DNA of 64,000 nt from Acorus gramineus (lineage: Eukaryota > Streptophyta > Magnoliopsida > Acorales > Acoraceae), in contig CM060855.1 of NCBI GenBank assembly GCA_030737835.1, forward strand, positions 15,567,438 to 15,631,437. The letters run 5' to 3'. Numbering within the stretch: position 1 is the stretch's first letter; the number at the start of each line of letters is the position of its first letter. Made by a program: the position numbers and the translations under genes. The notes below the pieces were generated by a model. It worked only from the letters and a program-made list of their open reading frames with translations. It was not told the DNA's origin and searched no databases. Below are positions 1 through 12,500 of this stretch, in pieces.

Positions 1-1870
1 ACTGGACTGCCTTTGTTATGAATTGGGATACAAAACTATAAAAGATAAAGCTTATGAAGAAAAAAGGTATTGATTTTTTTATAACTAATTCGATTCTTTA
101 TGTTTCGTCTACTTTCTAGATTTTGAATGATTTTCTGTCATTTCTAATTTAGAAACATGGTGGTTTGTTGATTGATAGGAGTTAGACAAGAAAAGTCAGA
201 TAAGTTATATCTGCTTAATATTTATATACATGTAACAAATGAACTCTTTACTCCAAAATCCTTGATAAGTCCTTTTAAGCCTGTTGTATTTTAATACCTT
301 ATATTTGCAGATGTAAATGATACAAAGAGTGCTGGTATATTGGATATGAAAATTCAATGCAGAACCATTGGAATACACAAATGTGTGAAAAGTGAAAACA
401 ATCTATTTATGAGACACATTATGAATTGTATAGCATGTTTTATGATATGTGAGGTTCAATGAACGATTTTCACAAATTCACAAATATGGCTATCTGTTCC
501 TTTAAATTATAGAATATACCAGTATACTTGAGAGGCTGAACATCAATGCATTTGTTCATCAGGTAAATCTGCAAAACATCAAGAAACCGAAATCCTCAAA
601 AAGGATTAGGAAGATGCGAGAATGAAAGAGAGAGAATTTGACCAAGCTTTCTTTAGGGAATTTTGGCCAGATAATGTCTGAAGTGAAATTTGCTCTGCGG
701 TTATATGAGATGCCATCCCTTTCCTTGTCAAACCATGAGACTGTACAGGTACTTAATTTCTCATTTTTTTTATCTGGCTATCACAGATTCACAATCCAGT
801 TTTTAACTTATTTTTATGTACATGAATGGGATTTACGATCATAAGCTGGTGTGCAATATTTAGACACCAGGGAGGTTGCGATATTTTATGTTTGTAAAAT
901 ATGTGGTCTGGAAAGATTTCCTGGCTTTACCACTTCAAAATTTTCAATTCATATATTTACAATCTACATAGCTATCAACTTTTTTTTTGTTTTGTTTTCT
1001 ATCCTGCTTGTGCTTTGCATGAGAAGGTTGTCACATGTATGAACAGATCTAATGTTATGTCACTATATGGATGTGATGCGTGCAATGTATGCAGCATGCC
1101 CATTGTTCTCTGGTGCAGAGTCAGCATGCCCATTGTTCTTGGGCGGGACGCTCATCTGTATTATCTTGGATTTAGGTTCCATCTGGATTAAAGCTGGTCG
1201 CGGTTGGACCTCAAAAAGTACAATCTGGAGTCTGGACACGTCTGTTCACCTACTGGGATTAATGTCCAAACGCAGCTCCCACCGCCCTACACCATTGGAT
1301 CTTTTCTTTTCTTTTTGTTGGGTCCACCAAAGCCTCAAAAACATTGTATGGCCTGGGAACCTATGTAAGATTCATTTGATTATTATACAGAGATAACTAC
1401 TTTATAATCATTTGAGGGACCTTCGGTCTGAATGGATGAGTTCCATAATGTTCTATGTTAACTGCAGGTGCATGGCCTCTTTCAAAACAAAATAAAAGTT
1501 GCCCCATTATTTAATGGAAAATGTTATAATCATTCGTGAAAAATTTGAAGGTATATGAATGTAGAATGAATTACAAGTATTTACAAAAAAGAAAAAAGAA
1601 ACAAAATTGAAAATGGATGCTGAACTTTTTGAATTTATTTTTAGTCTAATATATATTATTAGTGTAGGAAAAATTATGTATTAGGTTAGGATTCAAGGAA
1701 CGATTGCAAAAATGACAGATTGTATTAACATTCTCATATAATTCTCAGACAAGTATGTTTTGAGATAACAAATACAACTCTGAACCAAGGAAATCCTAAG
1801 ATCAACAATGCATGCTGCTAACAAACCAAAAAAGAACCATCAACCGAATCTGAACCATCAGTCCATCACC
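1..1870. other. AT-rich intergenic DNA, no supported gene
   Basis: No gene is supported here. A few open stretches sit next to possible splice sites (around 1-66, 311-410 and 512-610), but their phases do not fit one another and none resembles a protein I know. A roughly 30-bp direct repeat containing GCATGCCCATTGTTCT occurs twice at about 1093-1140. Confidence 0.6.
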
Positions 1871-2167
1871 ATGAAAGCCCCGGCTCTTCTCCTCCTGTTC
1901 CTCGCCCACCTCATTTCAGCGGCTCCTCCTCCCTCGACCCATCTCGACCCCCTCCTCTCCTCCCTCTCTGTCGCCGGCTACACCACCTTCGCAGCCACCG
2001 TCCGAGCCCACGTCTTCACCACCCCCCTCACCTACTTCGCCCCTCCAGACGCGTCTCTCGAGGGGGTACCCATCACCTCGGACTTCGTGTCCAGCCACAT
2101 TGCCTTGGCCGCGGCCTGGCCAAAGAACCCTCGGAAGCGCCGCAATCAACGACGGATGGTACTGTGA
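1871..2167 (+). pseudogene. truncated fasciclin (FAS1)-like secreted protein fragment
   Basis: A 98-codon reading frame starts at the ATG at 1871. I prefer this to the upstream ATG at 1808 because it begins directly with a hydrophobic signal peptide (MKAPALLLLFLAHLISA). What follows reads like the start of a plant FAS1 domain: a helix (LSSLSVAGYTTFAATVRAHV), then a strand near TYFAPPDASL. FAS1 domains are about 140 residues and act in cell-surface adhesion. Here only about 70 residues follow before an Arg/Lys-rich tail and a stop, so the second half of the fold is missing. The stretch is far more GC-rich than its surroundings. It could be a decayed gene, a captured fragment, or a very short secreted protein. 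The family assignment is from memory of the motif pattern and is moderate at best. Confidence 0.45.
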
Positions 2168-2586
2168 TGCTGCATGCACCGAAGATTGGGTTTCCTCAAG
2201 AAAGTTGTGTCCACTGTTTTCGAGGCAGTCTCGTTCTTTTGTTGCATTCTTGGGATTCCAATTTGTTCTTGAATTCAGCATTGATCATACTGTGTGTTTT
2301 TCGGATTCCTGCTAGATGGTTGATGTTTCATTCTAAGTTCAATTGTATGAATGAATCCATGCATATCACACTGTTGTGATATTTATCCGTCTTCACTGAA
2401 GAATTAATGCAAGTATGTATGTGGTCGGTCAAACGGGGTACAAGAATATTGAAAATAACTGAAACAAATTGAACTTGTACTCATAAATGCAAACAAGAAA
2501 AGTGTACATGCTTTAAAGGATTTGTAAAATTATTGATACAAAGTATGTGAACCACAATTGAAACGCATCCTCAATTATATTAAATA

Positions 2587-3035
2587 TCATTCAATCTCGA
2601 TCTCTAGAGGGGCTTCATCATCCTCCTGCCTCGAAGCTTCATCGCCGATCTCTTCCTCCGTGATTCCAGAAGTTTCGACGGTCCTCGTCAGCCACTCCTT
2701 CAAAGGTTCTTCATTCAAATCAAGCCTCAATAGGCCAGCGAACATCCCACCCATGAAAGCCACCGGTTCCTTTTTTTAAAAAAAAAAAAACAGCATATTA
2801 GTAGACAGACAAGACCATACTTATTTATTTATTGGAACAAAAAAGTGGGTACCTTGATTGCTTGATCGAGGATGCGCTCGTCCAAAGGATTGAAGAAGGC
2901 ATTGATCCTAAGAGAAGCAGCTGCTCTTCTTCCCAGCTGGTGTAGTTGCCTTTTGGTGCAAATACTGGTGTTCTTTTTTTTCAACTAAACAAGAAAAGAA
3001 TGCCCACTCATGTAAAACATCAAATACTAACCATT

Positions 3036-3067
<32 letters not shown>

Positions 3068-3111
3068 CTCACCGAGGACACAGTGGGAGCCAGAGAGAGG
3101 AAGAGAGCCAT
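2587..3111 (-). CDS. UPF0426-like chloroplast protein (At1g28150 type)
   Basis: This is a three-exon gene on the minus strand. Exon 1 is 3111-3073 and gives MALFLSLAPTVSS, probably the start of a plastid targeting peptide. Exon 2 is 2936-2853, with the conserved core INAFFNPLDERILDQAIK. Exon 3 is 2769-2587, with EPVAFMGGMFAGLLRLDL, then a Glu-rich tail and a TGA stop. Both introns are GT-AG and all exons are in phase 0, giving 101 residues. Arabidopsis UPF0426 proteins are about 120 residues, the difference lying in the poorly conserved N-terminus. The family is a small uncharacterised plastid (probably thylakoid-associated) protein with no assigned reaction. A (GA)n microsatellite, (CT)n on the coding strand, starts right after the first donor site. 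The last intron ends in an unusual T-run followed by an A-run before its AG. The match to exons 2 and 3 is strong; the exon 1 boundary is an inference. Confidence 0.82.
3038..3067. repeat. (GA)n microsatellite
   Basis: About 15 GA units lie in the first intron of the UPF0426-like gene, starting a few bases inside the donor site on the coding strand. Confidence 0.9.
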
Positions 3112-4539
3112 CACTTTAGTGGCCGAAGAGCTTACCCAGAAATTTATGACGGGAAAAAATAAACCCCCGATTTTGTGATGACATTCATGGTTTTATCATT
3201 TAGTGCGAGAACATTGTAAGTTGCTGACCCAATCATTTTCCAAGGATTTAAGGTTCCGTTTAAATATGAGATTGAAATTATGATATTTTTAAAATTTTAT
3301 TTTTTATTAGATTTTTAATCGTAAGATTTTTTTAACTTAAAAAAAATATTGTAGTTTGAAAAGCTAAATATTAAAAATGTATTTAGATCTGAATTTCAAA
3401 ATTTTTAATTTTTCAAACACAGAATCTACCTAAATTCATATATAAACGGACACTAAAATGAACTATTTTTTAATCTATAGAAAGGTTTTGATGTGTTCAC
3501 AAAATCTCGATATGCTTACAAAATCTCTCAACACTTCTATCACTGTGTTAATAAGACTTGAACTATTAACTCAGGAAAAACTAAGAACCTAGCTTGTGGT
3601 TTTTGTGCAAAATGTAAATTTTTCTTAGAAAATTGCATCCACTTATTAAATAAGATATATTATTTTTATAAAAAAAAACACATGCAATCTGCATTTTAGA
3701 TTATAAAATAGATTGAGTGTAACATTTTCTTTTTGCACACAAATGCCAACCTTGGTGTAGACCGGCCCATACCACTAGGCCATCAGCCAAGGAACAAAAT
3801 GAACATACGTGATCATACAAAAGATCGATCCATTTTTCTCACTCCAAAGCTTCTCACTCCAAAGCAACTGACAAGGCATACAAGTAAGCATCACATTCAC
3901 CTCCAGATGATGATCGCCTTTTGGAAGCTTCAGAACTTGATGTTTTAAAATCATGCAAGGGGCTTCATTTGATATTTTTTGATGTAGATAATAAGTCAAA
4001 TTTTACAATAATTATAAATGCATAATATTTAATCAATATCATGCCTTCTTTTTTGGGTTATTAATTGGTGTATTTTTTCTATAAATTTTGGGTGCAGAAG
4101 GTTTGTTTTTATGTGACTTGGATTTATTTGGAGTTTGTCGGAATTGTTGGGAGGTTCGATAGGTACTGAATTTTAATTCATCTGGTTTATCTATGTTTGT
4201 TTTGATTATTTGGGTTTTGCATGTACTGTTGATTTTTTTTTGAGTTATTGTAGTGGACTGTGGTTTTAATTTCTAATTGTTGTCTTTGATAATATAGTTT
4301 AAATGTCATGAGTAGAATGGAAGAATGAATTTTATGGAAAGTTTTGAACCACTTAAATCGTGATTCGTTGCCGTTTTTACCACATATATCATTGTGTGGT
4401 GGTTATGAATAATTTTCAAACTTGGATTCTCCTTTCTAAAGAGAGGGATATTAAAAAAAATCAAACTTTTGGGTATAAATATGGTGAATTCAGAGGCTTG
4501 CTGTAGACTTTTATCCTCTATTTGGGGTGGAGCATAAAC

Positions 4540-5040
4540 GATAGATACGAGAGAATACAGTAGAATAGTCCTTAAACAGCTGTTTGTTCGACAAGAGTAA
4601 ACCTTGATAGCTATGCCTGAATAAGCTAAGATAAGACCTAATAATTATTCTAAGAAAATGGTGGAATTGCTTATCAGGACTTATATATGCCAATGGATAA
4701 AAATACTCTTCTCTATCATTTTAAAAAATTTATCTAACCTAACACTCTCTGCACACATTCCAAAAACTGTCACATCTATCATATCACACACACATCTCTC
4801 ATACTTATTCTCAAACACAAATAATTTATGCAGGGGTATAGTTGTCATTTAAAAAGTCATAAACTCTTATCCATCTTTTATCTATCACTTATCCTTACTT
4901 TATCCAAGGTGAACCAAACAACAAAAAGATTAATTTTACGTTTCCCAATGAGAATAACAGAAAAGACAACCAAATAAAAATTTACTTATTCAGCATGGAT
5001 TGTTATCTATCCTAGTATAGCTATCAAGGACGAATAATCT
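4540..5040. repeat. dispersed non-autonomous element, copy 1
   Basis: About 490 bp that match 6180-6610 along their whole length, including the shared strings GGATAAAAATA, AAAACTGTCACATCTATCA, GGTATAGTTGTCATTTAAAA and AACCAAACAACAAAAA. The ends are loosely inverted: CCTTGATAGCTAT occurs at about 4602 and its complement near 5020. This looks like a MITE-class DNA element without coding capacity; the superfamily is unclear. Confidence 0.6.
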
Positions 5041-6179
5041 TATGTCACACCCCAAACGAGGGGTTAAAGGTTTGGACTACAATTTCCAAATTTCCACATG
5101 AAAAGTGTAAACTTAAAGGTGACCTTATCCCATCTGTTAGGATTGGATTCAATGAGGCTCATCTTGAACATAAGGGCTCAATGCAAGGTTTGAGAATCGT
5201 TTTATGGGTGTCCACCATGGAGGGAGGGGAGCTTTTTTCCTCCTAGTACATTATGATATCAATCAGAATAATTTTGCAACATGCACATTTCTGTGTTCAA
5301 GATGTGCTGCATACTGTTTCTCACATCATTTTGTGGATGATAGGTTTAAAGATCTGTGTTGATGGATGCTGTACTGTGCTGTAATGATTTATCGTCATGC
5401 GTTTGTTAGGATCTTTTAAGGAAGGTAAATGGTGTGGATCATGGAAAGATGAGTGTCAAATAAATCACTTCTTTTGTTTATCAGTTGGGTGTAGAAGTTG
5501 ATTACTATCCATGAAAATTTTGCTTCTCCATTTAGGACCTGATTCTTCTTCTCTTCATTTGGATGAATGTCATTTTTAAATGTTTTTAGTTTCATTGAAT
5601 ATAATTTTTTCAAAGAACCTGCTATATATATATATACTTCAATTCAAGCCTCCTAAACAACGATCATGGCAACCTTGAATGGGGATACAGGTGTGATTCA
5701 AAGCTAAATAAATAAATTTGGAGTGATAAGAGAACAAGTTTAGTGGTTTTTTTTGTTCTTTTTTTCTTGACATATATCATAGGGTCTGAGAATGACAGCC
5801 TTATATTTCCATCCATACAAAACTTCATTTCCATCTAAACCATAGGGTCTGAGATGTTTTTGCATCATCCATACAAAACCTTAGATTTCCATCCAAGAAC
5901 ATTTTTTGTGCATAGAGACCCTTAAGTTTTTAACCCATAAAAACAAGATCAAAACTAAATAGATTGGTGGAGACACTCACCGAGATGTCGCAGGGAGGTC
6001 GATGGTGGAGAGGATGCTCGAATGGGGGGGGGGGGAGGGGGGGAGGTGTGAATCTGCAGGGAGAGGGGAAGATAGGTGAGTTTGATTTGGGTGGGAGAGG
6101 GAGAGAAGGGGAAGGCAAGAGTTGAACCCCCCCCCCCCCCTATGGCATGAAACATAAAATAAGAATAATGAAGAATATA

Positions 6180-6610
6180 TGAGAATAGTTCAAAAAAGTT
6201 GTTTGTTTTAATAGAATAAACCCTGATATATCTGGATAAGCTAAGATAAGGTCTGATAACTATTTTAAGGAAAAGTAGGAATTGTTTATCAAGGTTTATC
6301 TATGTCAATGGATAAAAATATCCTTCCCTGTCATTTTATAAAATTTATCTCACCTAACAGTCTCACACAGATTTCAAAAAACTGTCACATCTATCAAATC
6401 AATCATACATCTCTCACACTATTCTCAAAGGGTATAGTTGTCATTTAAAAAATTATAAACTCTTACTCATTCCTCATCAACCATTTATCTTCACTTTATC
6501 AAATGTAAACCAAACAACAAAAAAATCATTTTTATGTTTACCAATGAGAATAACAGAAAAAGCAACCAAACAAAAATTGTTTATTCAGCCTGGATTATTA
6601 TCTAGGGGGG
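6180..6610. repeat. dispersed non-autonomous element, copy 2
   Basis: Same family and orientation as 4540-5040, clearly diverged by scattered substitutions and small indels. It ends at a 13-base G-run. A weaker relative sits at about 40600-41030, and part of one at about 50480-50700. Confidence 0.6.
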
Positions 6611-9569
6611 GGGGGGGAAGAGAATGATTACGGTGTAGAATGAGAGATGGTGGGTTTAGAATTTTTGGGTTTTGATTATATAAATCGGTGGGTTTAGGAA
6701 TAACAAACCTGCAGTTTGGGGGATTTAAGTGGGGGTGGGGATAGATACGCCCAAGACATATTCTTCATCTATTGATCAGCACGTGACACACCAGTACACC
6801 ACTAACCAATGGAATTAAAAAAAAACACTAATTAAAGAATAAAAATGAACATTGAAATAAACAGGAGAGGATAATAATAAAATCAGAAATCATGACTACA
6901 AAATGAGATTCCTCGAACAATTCGATGACAACCATGAAAGGGTGAAATCGAGGCGAGGTTGACGTTCGAAAACGTTAAAATTTGATTTTGCAGCCGGTTT
7001 TATAACGGTATATACTACACTATCACAGTACTGATTAGATAAAAGCTAACAAGATAACTTGTCTAGAACCGTCCCCAAAAAGCACCTCTGATATGTTTTT
7101 TTGTTTATTAAGTATTTTAATATAATTTTTTAAAAAATTTAAACATATTCATTCATCTATTTAATTTTTTAAAAAAATTTTAAAATTTTATCTATGTTTT
7201 TATTCCTATTTTATACGATTTATTTATCTGTTTATGAAAAAAATAATTTTTTTAACAACGAATCAAAAAAAAAAAAAGAGTTTTCCGTTTTGAATATGGT
7301 TTAGATTTTTCAATTTTTGCTTTTATTTTTCCTTGTTTAGTTTTTTTTTTGTTTAGTTTTTATTTTTTAAAAACATAAATTTTTTAAGTTTATTATTCTC
7401 CATTTTTTATTAGACATTTTTGTTTTAGCCTAGTAGAAAACTGTTTTTTTTTTTTTTTACATTCAATATTTTCTAATGTAAATGTAATGGGGCCCCATTG
7501 GCCTGGGCCCCATTTAAATTCACTAATGTCAGGGCCTGCCCTGTACTATCATAGTGTATAAGGTTTTATAATTTTATATAACTCAATTTTTTTTTCCATT
7601 TTTTCACCATATATCTTAGTATATACTTCATTTCATATAATAGTATACTCTTTAAATGGTGTGTGTGTGAATTGTTTTTTTTTTAAAAGAAAAATATGAT
7701 GAACTGCTATTAAAGCTGGATGTATCTTTTTTTCTTTAATTTTTTTTTATGGCAATCAAGGTTTTCTTTAAAAAAAAATTCTCGGTCAGGCTCTAGCCCG
7801 GCCCGTTTCACATTTATGGCCCGCCCAGTCATCTATCTAAACATTGAATCAACCGATCCTATTAGTAATACAGTATAATATATTTTATTAACATTTATAA
7901 TAAATAAAAAAAGAAAAATAAGAATAAATGATTAAATATATAGAATAAGTAAACGAATTATAATAATATATATTATTTTATTATGGTATTAAATAAATCA
8001 AATAATTCATTATCATAATTTTATCAACTAATATATATGCGTATCACAACCTAAAATGATCTTCAATATACAAATATGTTATCAAATTCATGACCATATC
8101 TCAAAGAATATTAAATAAACTTGTTAATTTCAATATTATTTCAACACAACGTTCTAAAAATCTCGCCTAGGCCTCAATTAATCCCCCGCCTAGGTCTAGG
8201 TGGTCCAACCCGCAACGTTTAGTGTCTAGCCGCTTTTTCAATTAATCCTTAGTTGACTAAGAAGTTATTAAATCACATTATATATTATATATCTATTAAT
8301 TAATTTTTTATGTTATCCTTATTGCCCTTATATTATTAATTTTATTTTGATGTTATTTTGTTATTATTTTGTTAATTTCAATATTATTTCAACACAAGCT
8401 AAATGAAACCACAAATTTACCTGCCAGCCATGAAAGCCCTCCATCTGATGTCATATGTGGCATATAACTGCTTAGACATCCCATGGCACTGAAAACATAG
8501 CCTTAACTCAATAACCAATTTCTAGTCAGTTTATTCTTTGAATGAACTGAACACCTTGTTGAAAGGCCAACTTTCATGTGGACTCCCATCATTGAACACC
8601 ACCAGATTAAATCATCTGCATATAGGAGATGACTAATGGATAGAGACCACTTCCTCAGTGGCTTGTCATGTCCTTGCTAGACTTCTTCATTGAAACATTG
8701 CTGCAGAGAAACTCATTGTCTTCTTCTGAAAACTTAACTGGGAAATGCATCTGAATTTGCTGGTCTTCAAGTCCCCTGTTCAGCATCCATTTGTAGCAAT
8801 TCACCACTTCAGTCTTTAGTTCCTGAAACTTAAGTAGCGTTTGAAAAATACAGTTTAAAAAATAGTTTTTAATTTTTACAGCTTTATGCACATCTTTTGA
8901 GGGTGTAATGATGATGACTGCTTTATAAAACATAGATTTTGAAGTACAGTTTAAGGATAAAATCTAGTAATGATGGTGTATTTTCAGTTAATGTAATCCC
9001 TTCTTCAATCACTGATTTCCTGATTTGCTTTCCTTGTGGCCATCACTGCATAAAGAATTAAGGCCTCTATATCAGCCCATAGTTGAGCTATTTCTGGTCT
9101 CTGACAAACCCACGATGAGTGAATCAGTTTGATGGATAAATTGCTTGATAGGACCAAATACCTTTTACCATCCTTTATTTAAATTTTTTTAAAAATACAT
9201 CAAAACAAAGACTGCATTTTGAAATGCGACACTAAAAACTGTCTTTGTCAATAAAAGTCAGTGTTCACGTCACAGTTCAAGAAGTTGTGTCGCCCGTATA
9301 TTTAAAAAAACACTCAAAATACATTGAACAAATATGACACACCTAACAGGCTAACATAACGTTTTCTACTAATAAATAACAAGAGGGGTTTCACAATAAC
9401 ACGTACTTCGCTGTCCAAAACTGAAGAACAATTTTAAAACTTAATTCAATGACTATTGTAGTTTAAAGGAGATATAAATCAGTAGAAACTCTTGGTTTCT
9501 CCAATCATAATTCAATCAAGACTAAACAAAATTCATTGTAATTCCACACTCAGCATATAATAACATCAA

Positions 9570-12500
9570 TCATGCCTGGCCATTTTTGCTCCCTCCCTGC
9601 AAAAATTAAACAAACAGACTTGAAATATATGAATTACATATCTCAATAAGCAAGTGCAGATGCCCTGGTATTTGATTTGTTAATTGATGATGTTACCTTT
9701 GCTTTGGACTTCTTCACTTTGGCATCAGTTGGAGGGGGAGTGTTTTTGAAAGGGAGGAAGGTGATGCCACACATGAAAGGCTGTAAGGCCTGCGGAACCT
9801 CAACCCCATCTTCCTTCTGGCAGTTCTCAAGTATGGCACAGATGGTCCTCTCCGTTGCTGTTAAGGTTGAGTTCAGCAAATGAACATGCAGCTTCGCTTG
9901 TTCGTCGCTCTGCAATAAAAGAAACATAAAAACATGTTTCCCATTTAGACCCCGTCTGAAACCAATTTTCAAATACAGTTGTTTCATAAAAGCTACTCTC
10001 AACCAGCTTTTGGATCATGATTTAGTGACCAGAAAATTGTTCAATTTGGTGACCCGGACCAATTACAATTTACAAGTGGACATTTCAACATATCACTATA
10101 TAGATGCTATCATTTTTATGATTAGTTTACATCAGTTTGGGTCAAAAAAATTAGGCAATTTTTTTTTTAGATCATTTTCCTAAAAAAAAAACCATTTAAA
10201 ACCAAAAATCTGAAAACTGAATTTGCAAAAGCAAAATCAGATTGATGATTGATTCCAAACAGGGCCCTAAGCCAGTAAAGTTTCAAAGAAAAAAAAATGC
10301 CAAGGTTGTGTAGAAGAGCCTTTTTTTTTTTGGGGGGGGGGGGGAGTGAATGATCCATGCCTTGGTCTGTCCATATCGGATTTCGAGATTTCTCGACTGG
10401 AAGTCCGTGCAATTCGAACACGACACAAGCTCTCTGTATGTCTTGGATGCCGGAAACCATCCTTCCAAATCATACTTCTTCGCAGCCGCGTCATTCAAAG
10501 CACCAGACACAATCGATACTACTTGATAGGGGATATTTAGCTGTAGGAAATCATGTTGACATCAGGCAACCTGTTACAGGGCACAGGAGTAAATGATTAA
10601 AAAAAAAAGTTTTCAAGGAAGTCGAACCTCCTTGTAGAAGTCTTCCGAGTTCTTTATCATTTCTTCGTGCATCTCCCAAGATTCATTACCATTGGGACTG
10701 GTCATGCAGAACTGCTCCACTTTCTCAAACTGGTGTACCCTAAATATGCCTAACGTATCTCGTCCATGTGAACCAGCTTCTTTACGAAAACAAGTCGAAT
10801 ATCCAGCATACCTGTACATGTATACAGTGTGTTGATATGATGTTCCATTGTAATCACAAGTTCATAACAGAAAAAATGCAATACATAATGAGATTATTAT
10901 TAACCTTATTGGTAGTTCAGAAGGATGAAACCGGTCTCCCATATGATAAGCACATAACGGCTGTTCAGAAGTGGCAATCAGATACTTGTCATCTCCCTCA
11001 CCTGTTACCTGATGGAAATTAAAACGATCAATCAGAGTCTTGGACATCAAGTAGCAACAAAAATATTTCATGTTTATATTCGATAAAGGTGCCAGAAGTG
11101 AAAAATATAAAATAAAGGGAACAGGGTTCTGATTTAGATATCTCCATATCTCACAGAATTCTGGACAATCTTGCTGATGCTTAAATGTTTCTAAAACAAT
11201 TCTTGATAGTCACCATATAACAAAATTAGCAAGCACATCAAATATGTTTCCTTTCTTTATGAATTTAGAGGAAATGATCTATTTATGTGGAAAGAGTACT
11301 GGTTCATCAGAAAATCGCCTAGGGACAAGGAAATGATGAAAATTTTAATCGTACTTTTAGCTTTAATTTCCTGGCAGACTGGACAGGGGTTCACGAGGTG
11401 ATATTTAAGAAACAACAATGACACGATTAAGCATTTCTTATCCAGTAAGCAATGTGAAACATATTAATCATATCAACCAGAGCAGAAAAGGCACCAACTT
11501 GAAGAAATAGTAACAAATACCTTATATAGCTCTTCATCAAACTGGCTTAGCTGAGCACACTTGGCCATGATGTCTTTTCTCATGAAGAAGGGAGTCTGTA
11601 GTGGTGTGTAATTTCGTTTCGACAAAAATGCCAGGCCAAAGCTTATCAATGCCTGGTTGAGAAGCGCGCCAGCACCAACCAAGTAGTAACCTCTTCCCCC
11701 AGCTACATTAGTGCCTGCGCTTAAGGAGGACAACAAACAGGGTAATGAGGTGGCATCATCAGTACAGTACCACTGATGAAAATAACTATTTTGTACCAAA
11801 GAAAACAACAGCCTCGTTTGACAAAACAGTGGCATTTTTTTACATATTCAAATCAAATGATGACAGTGGGCACAACATGGGAAAGTCAGCAAGAGAAACC
11901 TGAACTCCATTCTGGAGCTACCTACACATTTACCTTAAACTTCATATTCTTTAACTTTAAATGAACGCGTCTTTGAGATCAATAACAGATGGTTAATAGC
12001 AGCCTTACATCTATTAGATGAAACTCATGATTATCCAATCCAATTCAAAAGGAATGTACATGTTTTACAGCGCAAATTCAATAATCAAAGCAACTATTAA
12101 CAAATGAAAACTATGTCAGACAGAAATCCAGACCAGCTTCAGCAGTTGTAAATATTTGTCCTGGGTGTAATATAATCAATTCAATGGTAAGGCAATGGCA
12201 CATGCATTTAACTCAAAAGAGTTTTTCCTTCATCATATCATGCTCAACTTTTGGATAATTTTCTCACTAGATGGAATCACTAAAAACCAAAATCATCTAG
12301 AGAGATCCAAACTGGCATTATCATTAGCTTGATACACCTTTTTTTTACTAAAAATGGCAGGCATCCAGCCTCAAATTCATTAAATGGAAGAGAATGACCA
12401 ATTTTTACAAACAAAACATGGATAATAAAAGAAAAGCATACTAAATCCCGACCGAACCACAGTAGAGGAGGGGTCTGCCATGGTTTTGACCAACCTACCA

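Larger units (their letters stand above)
3112..9569. other. AT-rich intergenic DNA with dispersed repeats
   Basis: No host gene is supported across this 6.5 kb. It holds two copies of a dispersed repeat (listed separately), long poly-G or poly-C runs (about 6024-6046, 6127-6140 and 6605-6617), short duplicated blocks at about 5780-5900, and GC-rich scraps near 7490-7560, 7775-7830 and 8165-8240 that look like ends of old DNA transposons. A possible reverse-transcriptase YADD-like motif on the minus strand near 8590-8650 is too isolated to call. Confidence 0.6.

Noticed and set aside
1-610. Possible tail of a multi-exon gene on the plus strand (open stretches near 1-66, 311-410 and 512-610).
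   Set aside because: The donor and acceptor phases do not allow a continuous frame, and no stretch resembles a known protein.
5930-6155. Pro-rich open frames on the minus strand near 6 kb.
   Set aside because: They come from G- and C-run low-complexity DNA.
7490-7830. GGGCCC-rich words that might be the tips of one DNA transposon.
   Set aside because: I could not find matching inverted ends or a target duplication.
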